DNA of 64,000 bases from Darksidea phi (taxonomy: Eukaryota > Ascomycota > Dothideomycetes > Pleosporales > Lentitheciaceae): NCBI GenBank assembly GCA_030770425.1, contig JASJFT010000014.1, positions 248,001 through 312,000 of the forward strand, read 5' to 3'. Below the pieces are notes generated by a model. The model was not told where the DNA came from, did not search any database, and saw only the letters and a program-made list of their open reading frames with translations. Shown here piece after piece: positions 49,805-60,774 of this stretch. The number at the start of each line of letters is the position of its first letter. Within the stretch, counting starts at the first letter, position 1. The position numbers and the translations under genes were made by a program.

Positions 49805-50406
49805 GGTATACCTAATACTCTTAATCTTTTAAAAGGTATTATCTTTATATACCTTCTTTATCCTTATAAGCTAATTAGTATTATTATTTTACTTAGATCT
49901 ACTAATATTAGTATTAGTCTTCTAACTTAATAACTATACTATAACGCTAGTAGCTTACTCTATTATATTCTTTTCCTCTTTCTACTAATAAGTAAGATTT
50001 AATAGGAAGTTATATAGCTATACTACTTCTCCTTAATCTTATATTAAGATTTTTAAATATTCTAGTTATATACTTTTCTTTTAGGGATTCTCTATAATTC
50101 CTTTTACTAGAATTTCTAAAATATTCCGGCTAAGTACCTTTCTTTTAAGGATCTCCTATTATTATCTAGTATTAGTTTATAATACTATTATTACTTATCC
50201 TAATTACTTTATCTAATATACTATTATATTATCCTAAGCCTATATATATCTATTTATAGTATTTAGTATTCGTTATATCTAGGTATTATTAATTAAGCCT
50301 TAGGGGTCGTAGTAAAACTTCTAATTCTATTATCTTTTTATCTAACTCTTCTCTTTACTTTAGTCTAATAGACCGTCGGAAGCCTTATAGACGTTATTAA
50401 AAACTA

Positions 50407-50665
50407 TAGTATATAGGTATATTAGAGATAGGGTAACGAAGCTCTTAACCCGTAGTTAAAGGAATAGGAGAGAAGAATTAATAGAATAGATAGCTAAAAT
50501 TAGTTAATTAAACTATTTCCTCTATCTACTATATAATAGGATAGATAACGAATACTAGCTAAAGACTCTCCTAGATAATACCCTTTCGAAGCCCGGCCTA
50601 ACGTTTCGTCGCTTATCTAAGCCTTTAATACTCGATCGAGAGGCTCCCTTTACTACTATACTATA
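50407..50665 (-). repeat. LTR of outer element (right)
   Basis: 259-bp partner of 33124-33382. The element being on the minus strand, this is its 5' LTR. It starts TA where the left copy has TG, a transition consistent with RIP. Confidence 0.85.
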
Positions 50666-51400
50666 ATATTACTTTATAGTAACGAACTCTCTAAATCGAT
50701 TATTATTAATAATAATAGAGGCGAAGCTATTATTATCTATTCTAATAATAAGATAGACGATAGTAATTCTCGTTATACCCCCTAATATAGAGTATCTTAA
50801 GAATAGGTACTACTATAGTTACGTAAGATAGTTAATTAGATATCTAAGAAGTATAAGACTAGAAGTATAACTAATATTACTATAACGTAGAAGAAGTTAC
50901 GGCGCTAATAAAGAGTAATTTATACTTAATCTAATCGAAAACTTTACTAAATCTTAAACTAGTTTAATAATAAACTATCTAATATAGTAAAATATAAACT
51001 ATAGAATAAAAAGTATTAAGAGGATAATAGATATAGGCTCTATAAGTATTAGATAATATATAGAATAGAGAAAAGAGTATAAGAATCTAGAACGAATAAA
51101 AAACTTACGTATAGATTAGAAGAGATATTATAATAGCTATAAGAAGAGGAAGAAGAGTATTAAGACATTACGTTTACGTAAAGCTTTTTCCCGTCGAATT
51201 TAATAACTTTTCGAACTCTTTTTTTAAGGGCCATAATTTTATTTAGGGCTACCCTTATAGCTAGTAAGCTAAATACGGTTCTTTATATAAAGTAACTTTC
51301 GATAAATAGTATACCTAAGCTTAACTAAATTCCGTCCTAGCTTCTACCTATACATCTCGTAAATTCGGTAGGTAGCCTTTGTTATATTTCGTTCGAGATT
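50666..51400. other. Right-hand RIP-degraded flank
   Basis: A+T-rich and stop-dense like the element interior but outside the LTR, so older repeat or degraded unique DNA. A+T content falls to normal between about 51180 and 51430. Confidence 0.6.
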
Positions 51401-52466
51401 TCGTATATAGTTATAGAGTTCGAGGTATTACGGGGTTGCGAAGGCGAGGTGTGCGTACTACCGCGGGTTTGACGGTGCTACGACGTTGGCGGTACTAGGG
51501 ATTTGGCGCTTGGTACAGCGCAACTACCAATTAATTATGGCCCTCTCTACTTCTCCCCGCCCCCGGTGCATCCCATCTCTGTCGCCTTGAACCTGCTCGC
51601 TTAGCGGGAATTATGCATGTGACTAAGTCGCACCAGCTCTGCCTCATCTTAGTACCGGCATGGTTCTCTATTAGCGTTAATATTCACGTTGGATTGTACG
51701 CTCTCTCGGTTCGGACTCGTTAACTTATATCCCGTTTTTTCCAGCTATATTTTGGCTAGCTATAGGGCCCATTTTGGTCCCCGCAATACGTCCTGTTCCG
51801 GGTACTTAGTCTGATCCGCCCATGATCTCGCCTGGTCGTGCTCAAAACGCCTTAGCGCCCACCGCCCCGGTGGCAACGACAATCACTTTCAAAGACCTCC
51901 ATCCACGTCGAAAAATCGAGCGCCTCTGGCGTAACCCTCTGGCCGGTACGGGTCGGCCACCCTCCTTCCAGCAGGTGGCAAGCTCGATGTACTTAGCGTT
52001 TTGTTCTCCCGCTGTAGATGCCGCTAATTACGTTCGCATTAAACCTGTCCAAGAGGGACTAATTATCAGTGACCTTCCGTGTGACTGCTGCCCTGCACCC
52101 TTAAAACCTCGATATCCACTGGCCTAGCGCCTTGTTTATATGGTTAGGATTCTCAACTTTGATGCTAATATACTTCAAATTCAACATCTCGCAAGCGAAG
52201 CTGATAGGAACTTAGACAAACGTATCATCGTGACTCTCCCATCCATCTCCCGCGCTATCCGAGTACCTGAACCTTACGGTCATAAGCCATCGTAGGAAAA
52301 TAGTGGTTCATGCACGCCGATACATAATGCTTGCCTCCCGAATGATTGGAGCCACGTGTTCGCAATGTCGCTTGGCACCCCCACCTACAAACGAAACTAT
52401 GTATACGATGCCTTCGCGCTTACAAACATAAAAAAAATCACTGACTCGACAGGAAGGTAAAGCAAG
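51401..52466. other. Intergenic with an unassigned 101-codon frame
   Basis: An open frame at 51822-52127 (plus) starts with ATG and includes LWRNPLAGTGRPPSFQQVAS, but about 30 of its codons lie in an inverted repeat found again at 57881-57970, and I see no domain. Probably a repeat fragment. The rest is the 5' flank of the NACHT-ankyrin-SPRY gene. Confidence 0.4.
51941..52030 (+). repeat. 90-bp inverted repeat, left copy
   Basis: Reverse complement of 57881-57970 with only a few differences; shared core GGCAAGCTCGATGTACTTAG and GTTTTGTTCTCCCGCTGTAG. The pair encloses the NACHT-ankyrin-SPRY gene. Confidence 0.85.
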
Positions 52467-55400
52467 ATGGCAGAAGCTATTGGAATTGTTGCGGCCGCAA
52501 TATCTTTTGCTCAGGCTACTGCCGTGGTGCTAGACGGCATGAACAAGGTTAAAGACGCTCCCAAGAACATACAAGAACTTCGATATGAGCTTCAAGGTTT
52601 GGAGACAGTTCTTAGGCAGATTGGTACTTTCCCATGCGAAAGAGGTGATCCAACTGAGCCGGTTTTACGAAGCTGCTCCGATACGCTCAAGCAGTTGCAC
52701 GATGTCATCGCGCCTTTTCGACAAGAAATGGAAGATAACAAAATCAAACAGTATGTTAGGGGGCTTCGCATACGACCGAAAGAAAGTGAAATTGAGAGTG
52801 CGGTGAAGCGGCTCCAGTCGCAGAAGCTTACTCTGACATTAGCACTACTTGCGAGCGTTTCCCGGTCAGACCTAATTGTTACCTTCTTCTCCGAGACGTT
52901 GTTGACACCACTGCAGGAGGTCTGATAGGATACTTCCCACTGTAAACAGTACCCATGAGCAATATCAGAGGAGACATCTACGTGATGAGGGTATGGCTAA
53001 GGAGCATGGTGAAGCTGGAGCAAAGAGCTGGGACATGAATTTGCTTACACAGATTGTCAACCACAAAATGACGTCACTCATGCAACAGTTACATCAGGAC
53101 CCAACGTCAAAGATTGAGGATCTGCTGGATTTGGATGGAGCACAGGCTGACGAGCTTTGGAGTCTGAATTTGGAGTCTGTTCAGAAACTGAAAGGTACGT
53201 AACCTTTGGCATGGATTAATCCCATTACGCCCCCACTTTACCCAAGCAAGCTGAATAAAGGACACTTGTAGGCGCCATGGACCAAAAGAAACGTGAGCGT
53301 AAGTATACCTTGCGCTAAGGTCAATCTGGCCGTGAGCAGTCTAACCTACAATGCGAGCAGAGTTCCTCGAGTCCCTGTTTACGCCTGATTACCAGAAAGA
53401 TCGAGTTCAAATCAAAGATGCAAGCATGACCACCTGCGAGTGGATCCTGGATCACCACAAGTACCTATCCTTCCGGAGATCAACCGAGTCCTGTATGCTT
53501 CATCTCCTGGGAAAAGCTGGAAGTGGGAAGAGTGTGTTGGCGAAACATGTTTGGAAGAGGCTGTCTAAGGAACTTGCCGACTCTCTGGGAAACGACTCTT
53601 GTGCATTGCTCTACTACTGCTGCGACAAACGCACACGCTCTGATGAAACAGCGTCCTCAATGCTGCGCGCTCTAGTCCATCAGTTGCTTTGGGAAAGACC
53701 GTCACTCTTCAGCAAGGCTATTGCGAGAAATGAACTCATGCAGAGCCATTCATTTTCAGGGCGGCCAACGACTTGGACTTTCGATTCTTTGTGGTCCATA
53801 TTCAAAGCCATCATCCTCAACTCACAACTTCAAATGATACATTGTGTCATTGATGCCCTAGATGAGTGCGAAATGGAGTCTATGGAAATGTTCCTTTCCT
53901 TGCTTCCTGAACTCCTAGATCAAGGCAGAAATGGAGTGACGGTTAAGCTCTTCCTGACCAGCCGCATTGAAGGATATATTGTGGACTGTCTCGAGGGTCA
54001 CGCTGCAAGCATTTGGGTGGACTCTCTCACGCGTCACGACGTTGAAACTTATATAGGTGAAAGGCTGGGTAAGCTCAAGAGAAGACTGAGGCTCAACTCA
54101 GAAGGGGAGAAGAGCCTCCGACAGGTTTTGGTCGACCGTGCAGAGGGTATGTTCTTATGGGCGGAACTGGCAATAAAGGATTTAGAGAGGGCCCACGGTT
54201 TCACCGCCAAGACATTAGCTACCCGCGTGCAATCGCTCCCATCTGGGTTGGATGCCCTCTACGAACGGATGTTGACTAAAATTGACGGAATGTGCCAGGA
54301 AAACGAAGACACTATTCGATTGGTTCGAAAGATCTTTATCTGGGTGGCCTTAGCCACAAGGCCCTTGACATTGGCGGAACTGAGAATCGCTCTTGCTATT
54401 GAATTGGATACAGAATATCTGGATGCGGTGGAACCTTTGCAAAACATATCTTACGACTTGCTCGATCTCTGCGGCTCCTTGATTGAGATAGTCCCAACAG
54501 ACGACAAAACCCAAGCTCACAGTGGATCGCCCACTGTCGAGGCCCAGACTAAGGATGAGGAAGATGAGGACCTTAATGCAACCGTCCGCCTAATCCACCA
54601 GTCTGCAAAAGAATATTTGATCGACTCTACTAGTAACCTGAACGGCCCCCTTTCCAAGTTTCGGATTAACAGTCAAGGTGGCAACGGCGAAATCGCGCAG
54701 GCATGCCTGACTTATCTTCTTTGCAAAGACTTTGAGGACGGACCGATAAAAGAAAATACTGCAGATAGCCATGAGCCCGGCACGGATCCGACCGCCACAA
54801 CGGCAATGTTGCTCAAGGAGAAGTTGGCAAAGTATGAATTTCTTGACTATGCCGCGCTGCACTGGCCGACGCATGTCCGCGAGTGCGGAGGAGAGGAGGT
54901 GCATCTACACGCCTGCAAATTTTTGAGCGAATTCCCTGGACAGTTTCAAAGTTGGTACCAGATTTCTTTTTACCTCCGAAACTCAGAAGCCAACCACAAC
55001 ACCGGCTTCGCCGGTATTCATGCGGCTGCCCGGTGCGGACTCCAAGATGTCCTTAGGCTGATGCTTAATCGAGGAGCCGAGATCGAGGCTAAGACTACCA
55101 ACAACTGGACAGCACTTCACTATGCGGCGCTGAATGGACATCTAGAAGTGGTCAAGCAGCTCCTTGATAGAGGGGCCAAGATTGAGGCAAAGATTACCGA
55201 TAACTGGACAGCACTTTATTATGCGGTACAAAATGGATATCTAGAAGTGGTCAAGCTGCTCCTTGACCGAGGGGCCGAGATTGAGGCAAAGATTACTAGC
55301 AACCGGACAGCACTTCATTGTGCAGCATGGAAAGGACATCAAGGAGTAGTCAACCTACTCCTTGATCGAAGAGCTGAGATCGAGGTAAAGGATAGTAAGG

Positions 55401-57478
55401 ACCACACCCCACTTCATCTCTCTGCACATAACGGATATCTAGAAACGAGCTTGGTTCTTCTTGAAAGAGGGGCTAATATTGAAGAAAAAAACAAATCTGG
55501 CCGCACAGCAATTCATGATGCAGCAAGCAATGGGCACGTTAAGGTGGTAGCACTACTTCTTGATCAAGCTGCAGATATCCAGGCGAAGGATGACGAAAAC
55601 TGGTCAGTACTTCAATTTGCAGCATCTAGCGGAAATATAGAGTTGGTGCAGATGCTCCTTGACCGAGGATCTGATATACACGCAAAAAATACCAACGGTC
55701 AGACAACACTCTTTACTACTGCTGGGTACGGGTATCAAGCGGTGGTCGAGCTACTCCTTAATCGAGGTGCTGAAGTTAGTGCTAAGGATGATGATAATAA
55801 CACTTCACTTCATGTTACCGCACAAAATGGATATCTAGAAGTGGTCAAGCTACTCCTTGATCGAGGGGCCGAGATTGGGGCAAAGAATACCAACAACCGC
55901 ACAGCACTTCATTATGCGGCGCTGAATGGACATGTGGAAGTAGCCAAGCTGCTCCTTGACCGAGGGGCCGAGATTGAGAAGAAGACTCCTATGAACTCGA
56001 CAGCGCTCCACCTAGCAGCACAAGAAGGACATCTAGAAGCAGTAAGACTATTACTCAACCGAGGGGCGAAGGTTGAGGCAAAAGGCATTAATGATTTCAC
56101 TGCACTTCGCAGCGCAGCACAGTCTGGACATTTAGACACAGTCAGACTGCTCCTCGACCGAGGGGCTGAGATTGGGACAAAGGATTCTGATAGCTGGACT
56201 CCGCTCCATGGTGCAGCATCAGACGGACATCTGGAAGTGGTCAAGCAGCTCCTTGATGGAGGGGCTGAGATCGAGGCTAAGACTACCGATAACTGGACAG
56301 CACTTCATTATGCTGCGCAGAATGGACATCTAGAAGTGGTCAAGCAGCTCCTTGATGGAGGGGCCGAGATTGAGGCAAAGGATACTAACAACCGCACAGC
56401 ACTTCATTATGCGGTACAGAATGGACAGCTGGAAGTGGTTGAGCTGCTGTTTGAAAGTACAGCAGATCCTAACGTCGAAGGAAGAGAATATGCAAATATA
56501 ATGCAGGCGGCCGCATTTAATGGCAAGGAGAGACTGGTACAGCTCCTGCTGGAAAGACATACAGGCACCAATCTCCAGAACGGCGCATACGATGAGGCTT
56601 TGCAGCTTGCGTGCCTGAATGGCCACACAGCTGTTGTTGATTGTCTGATACGTGTCGGGGCGGACGCGAACATGGTGGACGCGCACGGGTGGACCCCATT
56701 ATTATGTGCTTTGAAATTCCAGCCGAAGAAAGTCCTTGGAAAACTCCTTGCAGCTGGAGTAGACCTGGATTCGGTACCAAAGAGTATACCACTTCCACCG
56801 ACCTCATGGAGCTCGATCGATATATCTCCCCGCCTGTTGTTGGACGACAATGCGATGATCGTCAGATATGCTGGTAAGTGTTTGCCATGCCTCCTAGATC
56901 CTGGAAGTCTAATCTGTAAAGATACAGAAAACAACGAACAAACTAAAGCAGGCGCGGTTCGCGCGAATCATCCCATTCCTCTCCAACACACAACTTTCTA
57001 CTTCGAAATTGAAATACTAAACATAGGTGAAACTGGGTAAACTAAACGCCCTATTATCTATGCCCAGCTAACTAGGGGTTTTCTAGGGCTATAGGCTTAG
57101 GGCTCTGTAGTGGGTATACTTCCCTAGACGCGTTTCCCGGATGGAACCCTTCTTCGTGGGGATTCCACGGAGATATCAGCGTGTTCTATGCAGAGGGCAC
57201 TATGACAACCTACGGCGAGACATTCGAGACTGGGGACGTAATTGGATGTCACTTTAGTTCTGATAAAGGTATCAGTTTCACTAAGAATGGGAATTCTCTC
57301 GGTAAGAGAAAGTCTCCCCCAGTTGATCGAACATGAGCTCACATAATAACCCATAGGAAACGCGATTGGGGACATATCAGGCAAACTTTACCCTGTCGTA
57401 GGTATGACAGGTCGTGGAACCTGTGTCCGAGTAAATTTTGGCCTCGAGAGTTTCCGGTACGACGTGAACGCGGAGTAG
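52467..57478 (+). CDS. NLR-like STAND protein: N-terminal helical domain-NACHT-ankyrin-SPRY
   Basis: Seven exons: 52467-52919, 52969-53194, 53272-53298 (27-nt microexon), 53361-56873, 56922-57036, 57087-57301, 57357-57478 (4671 nt, 1556 aa), all in frame. The N-terminus (MAEAIGIVAAAISFAQATAV..LRYELQGLETVL) is the helical domain common at the start of fungal STAND proteins. The NACHT has Walker A GKAGSGKS (about residue 285) and Walker B HCVIDALDECE. About 18 ankyrin units of 33 residues span residues 780-1380, several almost identical (NNWTALHYAA..GHLEVVKQLLD). The C-terminus is a SPRY domain (HTTFYFEIEIL, PGWNPSSWGFHGD, ETGDVIGCHFSSDKG, FTKNG, YPVVGM). Ankyrins and SPRY are both protein-binding sensors, so this is a likely intracellular receptor. 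Intron 56874-56921 (48 nt) is stop-free. The gene appears intact although it starts about 1 kb from the RIP block. Confidence 0.9.
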
Positions 57479-58373
57479 TAGGTGAAAAGCTTTTCAGTAT
57501 CCTAGGATGCAAGTTTCCTGGAAGGCTTACAAGCCTGCAAAGCCTTAGCTGGGTGGGTCCATTGAGGTTGATTTGAAAGGAACCCTAGGATGAGATCATG
57601 TGATTGCAGTGAGATGGATTTGAATTAGATTTTCTGCGTTTTACAACATTGCCTGCCATTAGTTCTCTTAGCCGTTGCCCAAACGATCTATCCTATAGTT
57701 GGTCTAGATTGAGTAAGCCGATCGCTAGTTTTTGATATATGCCCCTACCTTAGGAGCGGAAACATATTTCATGTGAGTGCGGTAGCTCACACTACGGTAT
57801 GCTCCGCTTGTAAGGAGAGGGATGTACTCAACCAAGCCAAGATATACTTATAGATCGCTGGAATAGGTTTAACCGCATCATAATTAGCGGCATCTACAGC
57901 GGGAGAACAAAACGCTAAGTACATCGAGCTTGCCACCTGCTGCAGGGAGGGTGGCCGACCCGTACCGGCGTAGAGGCTTTTGTGATGATGTGGTGGTTGT
58001 TAGCAGTGCTGGTCGTGGTGGCCAAATGCCCTCGACGGGATGCTAGCCAAGGTAACACTAGTACACTTAGTTATGCCAAGTGGGGTTCAAGACTGAACCA
58101 CTCCCCTATTGGCCAAACTGTTCCCAATTTGTCTTGTCGGAAACGGTTCTGGCAATTGCTATTACGCAGTAGAGTCCGCTTCCGGCGCCCAAATTTCGGT
58201 CGTTGCTCCTCTTCCGAGATCCCATTAAGGCTTCGGATTCCGAAATCTCCTGGCATCCGCCAACCTTTCCATTCCCTCTCCAGAAAATGGACCCTGAATA
58301 AGATCGGTGTTCAAACGTGTTATGAGATTCTGGTATACGCTTCCATCATTATGTAAGAGTCCTCAGGCGAGCT
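57479..58373. other. Intergenic, with inverted-repeat copy
   Basis: 3' flank of the NLR followed by the right copy of the 90-bp inverted repeat and then non-coding-looking DNA. The frame at 57982-58356 shows no domain. Confidence 0.5.
57881..57970 (-). repeat. 90-bp inverted repeat, right copy
   Basis: Reverse complement of 51941-52030. Begins TAATTAGCGGCATCTACAGC and ends GGCCGACCCGTACCGG. Lies about 400 bp beyond the stop of the NLR. Confidence 0.85.
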
Positions 58374-59418
58374 CTAGAGACTGAACCATTGCGTTACGGA
58401 CTCGTCAACTGGCTCTGAGCTCTCTGCTGCCACTCTCAACCGCTCCACAATCTCCAGCTCCTTTTCATAATCGGGATGATCTTCTCCTACGCAGTAACGG
58501 TCGACCTCTAACTCTTTCTCGGCCCACAATAGTGCCATTCTTGCGTCTCCCAACCTCATACATAACCTGGCAGCATCATGATAACTGATGCAATGTGAGA
58601 CTGGTGACAGTCCAGGTAGGATATGCAACTTACGACATGCCAAGCGCTCTAGTCAGCAAGTCTTCAGATTTTTGTATGGCTGCCATTTTTTGTGCCAAGA
58701 ACAGAGCATTTCTCCATGACTTTGCTGTGCCAAATCTTAGGCTCATTGCGAGTTCTTGGTCAAGGGCCAACAGTTGAGCCCGCTTATCTTCTCTTTTTCT
58801 GCCCTGTGTCGTATTCTCGCATGCTGGGCAGGTGCACAGGAACCCCCATTTGTCCAGATCAGCCTGTCGTTGGCTCCGAGTACGATTGACAACATTGATA
58901 TACATGATAGTAAGCTCCTCCCCTGCTTTGATGTCGCGTATGGCATGGAAGGTCTCTCTCTCGAGTATTGGATTATATGCAAAGTGAATGTTCGGGATGC
59001 ATGAGTGGTTAATCCGAGATCCAAGCAAGAACACTCCGCTAAAGGCGTTCGCTGCATAGATTGCGAGCACTTTTGCGATGCATTTCTGGAAATTTCTGCC
59101 AACTCTGTTCCATTTCATGCTCAGCAGCGCGCTTGAATGAGTCGCACGCAAAGCCATGAAGCTCTAGGTATGAACTCTGCTGTGATGAGGGAAGCCGTTC
59201 GAATGCTCGCACAATATCTTTCGCGTCAGCGTATTCGTGATTGATTTTGAGTAGGGCCGGTTCTGCAATGACACGAGTGCCCCACGGAATGTCAGCTGTC
59301 ACAAAGACACCTAGTCCTTTCGGCACTGATTCTTTGACTTCGATGAGATGGCGTGAATCTGAGAGCTATTCAACACATGGCGCCTTAAGGGCAAGAACCT
59401 TGTCATACCTTGCTCCAT
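58374..59418 (-). pseudogene. SET-domain protein with a one-base frameshift
   Basis: Exon 1 is only 10 nt (59418-59409, MEQ + 1 nt), exon 2 is 59358-58634, exon 3 is 58566-58374; introns of 50 and 67 nt. The SET core is split by sequence: GLGVFVTADIPWGTRVIAEP at the start, then SRINHSCIPNIHFAYNP (NHS AdoMet-binding motif) and AGEELTIMYI, and a post-SET Cys cluster CTCPAC. A tetratricopeptide-like tail (RLGDARMALLWAEKELEVD) follows. SET enzymes methylate lysine in histones or other proteins. The frame breaks at an AAAA run (59071-59074): upstream reads MHRKS, downstream IAKVLAIYAANAF; one base fewer would join them into about 308 aa. No splice sites can explain it. This is either a sequencing error in a homopolymer or a recent pseudogene. 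Confidence 0.8.
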
Positions 59419-60270
59419 GTCTATGGTTCTCAGATCTTTTTAGGTAAAGCGGGGCCTCTAACTATGCAATCTTCTTATTTGTTGATTTTCGGTGCTGCTC
59501 TTATATAACATACCTGCTGCAGCTTCCAAATAATGAGTTTGCAGCGTTGCGCTCACTCCAGCTCTCCATCGAGTTGGGATAACACCCACCAACGATGATT
59601 CACCACATGGACCGAAATCACACCATTGGGATGCTGCATGCATGCGGTTAAGCGAAGGCCGGACGCAGTATGGATGGATGCAACCCGCAGAAGAGCCTTA
59701 GAGCCAAGAATAGTCCATTATGCAATGACAAATCTGTGGCTCCTGATCGGTGAGGGAAAAAAAAAAAGGGTGAATCACACGGCTGAGCACGTTGCCCTGC
59801 TCATGCAGCTTGCTGGACAAGCCTGGTGACCCGAAACCAGATGTATGCATGCCTCAGCCTCCTGTGCGGAGTCTTCGCCAGTGGGCCGATCTCAGTTCCG
59901 CACAGAAAATCTACAGACATCTTTACCTGATCTTATCAACAGCTGTCAAAAAGCAATCTAAGGTCAGCTCTGGCATTCATGGATCCTCTTTAACTTCTTC
60001 CTCTGCCACACCAAAGTACCTTCAGCGCCTCCCTGGCCTGTGTAAGAGGGTTAGACGGTTTAATGAATGGTGATGGAGTGTGCGTGTGGATGGGTTACTG
60101 CTGAGAGGCGTTCCGCACACGCCACGCACCCGCGCGCAGCCGTGCTATGCCGTAATTGATTAGTTGATGCAGATCTCAGAAGTGGGATCGACTTGGGACT
60201 ACGGCCCGGCTGCGGAAACCAGTTCCGGACGCCATGGTAACTACCACCACAACTCCAAGTATTAGGTGCT
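59419..60270. other. Intergenic, nothing recognised
   Basis: 5' flank of the SET gene, then unassigned DNA with a short A-run (59757-59766). Frames at 59626-59829 and 59792-60073 have no signature. Confidence 0.5.
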
Positions 60271-60774
60271 TCACAAGATCAAAGCCTCTCTCACTTGCGC
60301 TAAAAATTTCCTTCGTTCTAGTGATGAAGCGAGGGCCGGACCGCTGCCATAGGTGGCGCAAAAGCGTCGCGCAGCCATTCCAGCGCGTCGGTGGCGTAGG
60401 GTCGTTCGAGGAACGTTAAACGTCGCTGCAGCGTGCCTAACGCTCTGGACCTGATTCTGATTGATAGCTGAGATGGCTAGGAAGATATCTGCTTCGTTAC
60501 AAGGCAATCGAATAGTAGTTGGTTGAGCCATGAGAGTTGATAGGTTACGCGTCGTAAAATGTTCGCTGTATGGGCCACTCGCTTATAAAACATGTTAGCT
60601 CGCTTATAAAATACGTTAATCTTTAGCTAGTTTAAGAACCCTATTATAAGACTTTAAAATAAACGTATTTTTACCTAAATTAGCCCAATATTGATAAAGT
60701 TATTAAGCGTTTAATATTTCTTGGCAAAAGGTAGCCGCTCGCTTGTATTGGCCGCTCGCTTGTGGAACACGTTA
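60271..60774 (-). mobile_element. 5' fragment of a pogo/Fot1-type DNA transposon
   Basis: ATG at 60531 opens a frame whose residues 13-55 match the psq-type helix-turn-helix of fungal pogo-like transposases (IFLAISAINQ, SVRHAAATFNVPRTTLRHR). The frame then departs from family sequence and stops at 60271, so the DDE catalytic domain is missing. Upstream on the same strand, 60772 inward reads ACGTGTTCCACAAGCGAGCG, like the terminal repeat of fungal Tc1/mariner elements, followed by further subterminal CGCTCGCTT motifs (60560-60760) and a TA at 60773-60774. 60600-60720 is A+T-rich. Confidence 0.75.

Larger units (their letters stand above)
33124..50665 (-). mobile_element. Outer Ty3/gypsy LTR retrotransposon, minus strand, RIP-degraded and interrupted
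   Basis: Bounded by 259-bp direct repeats (LTRs) at both ends. Excluding the nested element, the length is about 10.6 kb. On the minus strand around 38620-38150 the degraded reading is a gypsy reverse transcriptase: a LINNT..FTKRDINLLPFINKF block, DLFLGYN, and FINNIVV at the position of the catalytic FIDDIVV motif (both Asp read as Asn). Stops occur throughout, so no product is possible. Both flanks show ATATTA (33118-33123 and 50666-50671), compatible with a target duplication but weak in such A+T-rich DNA. Confidence 0.8.

Noticed and set aside
10274..57478. The NLR-rich segment as cargo of a Starship giant transposon
   Set aside because: NLR genes and repeats are typical cargo, but I found no DUF3435 tyrosine-recombinase captain gene or element borders within the window. 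It remains possible outside it.
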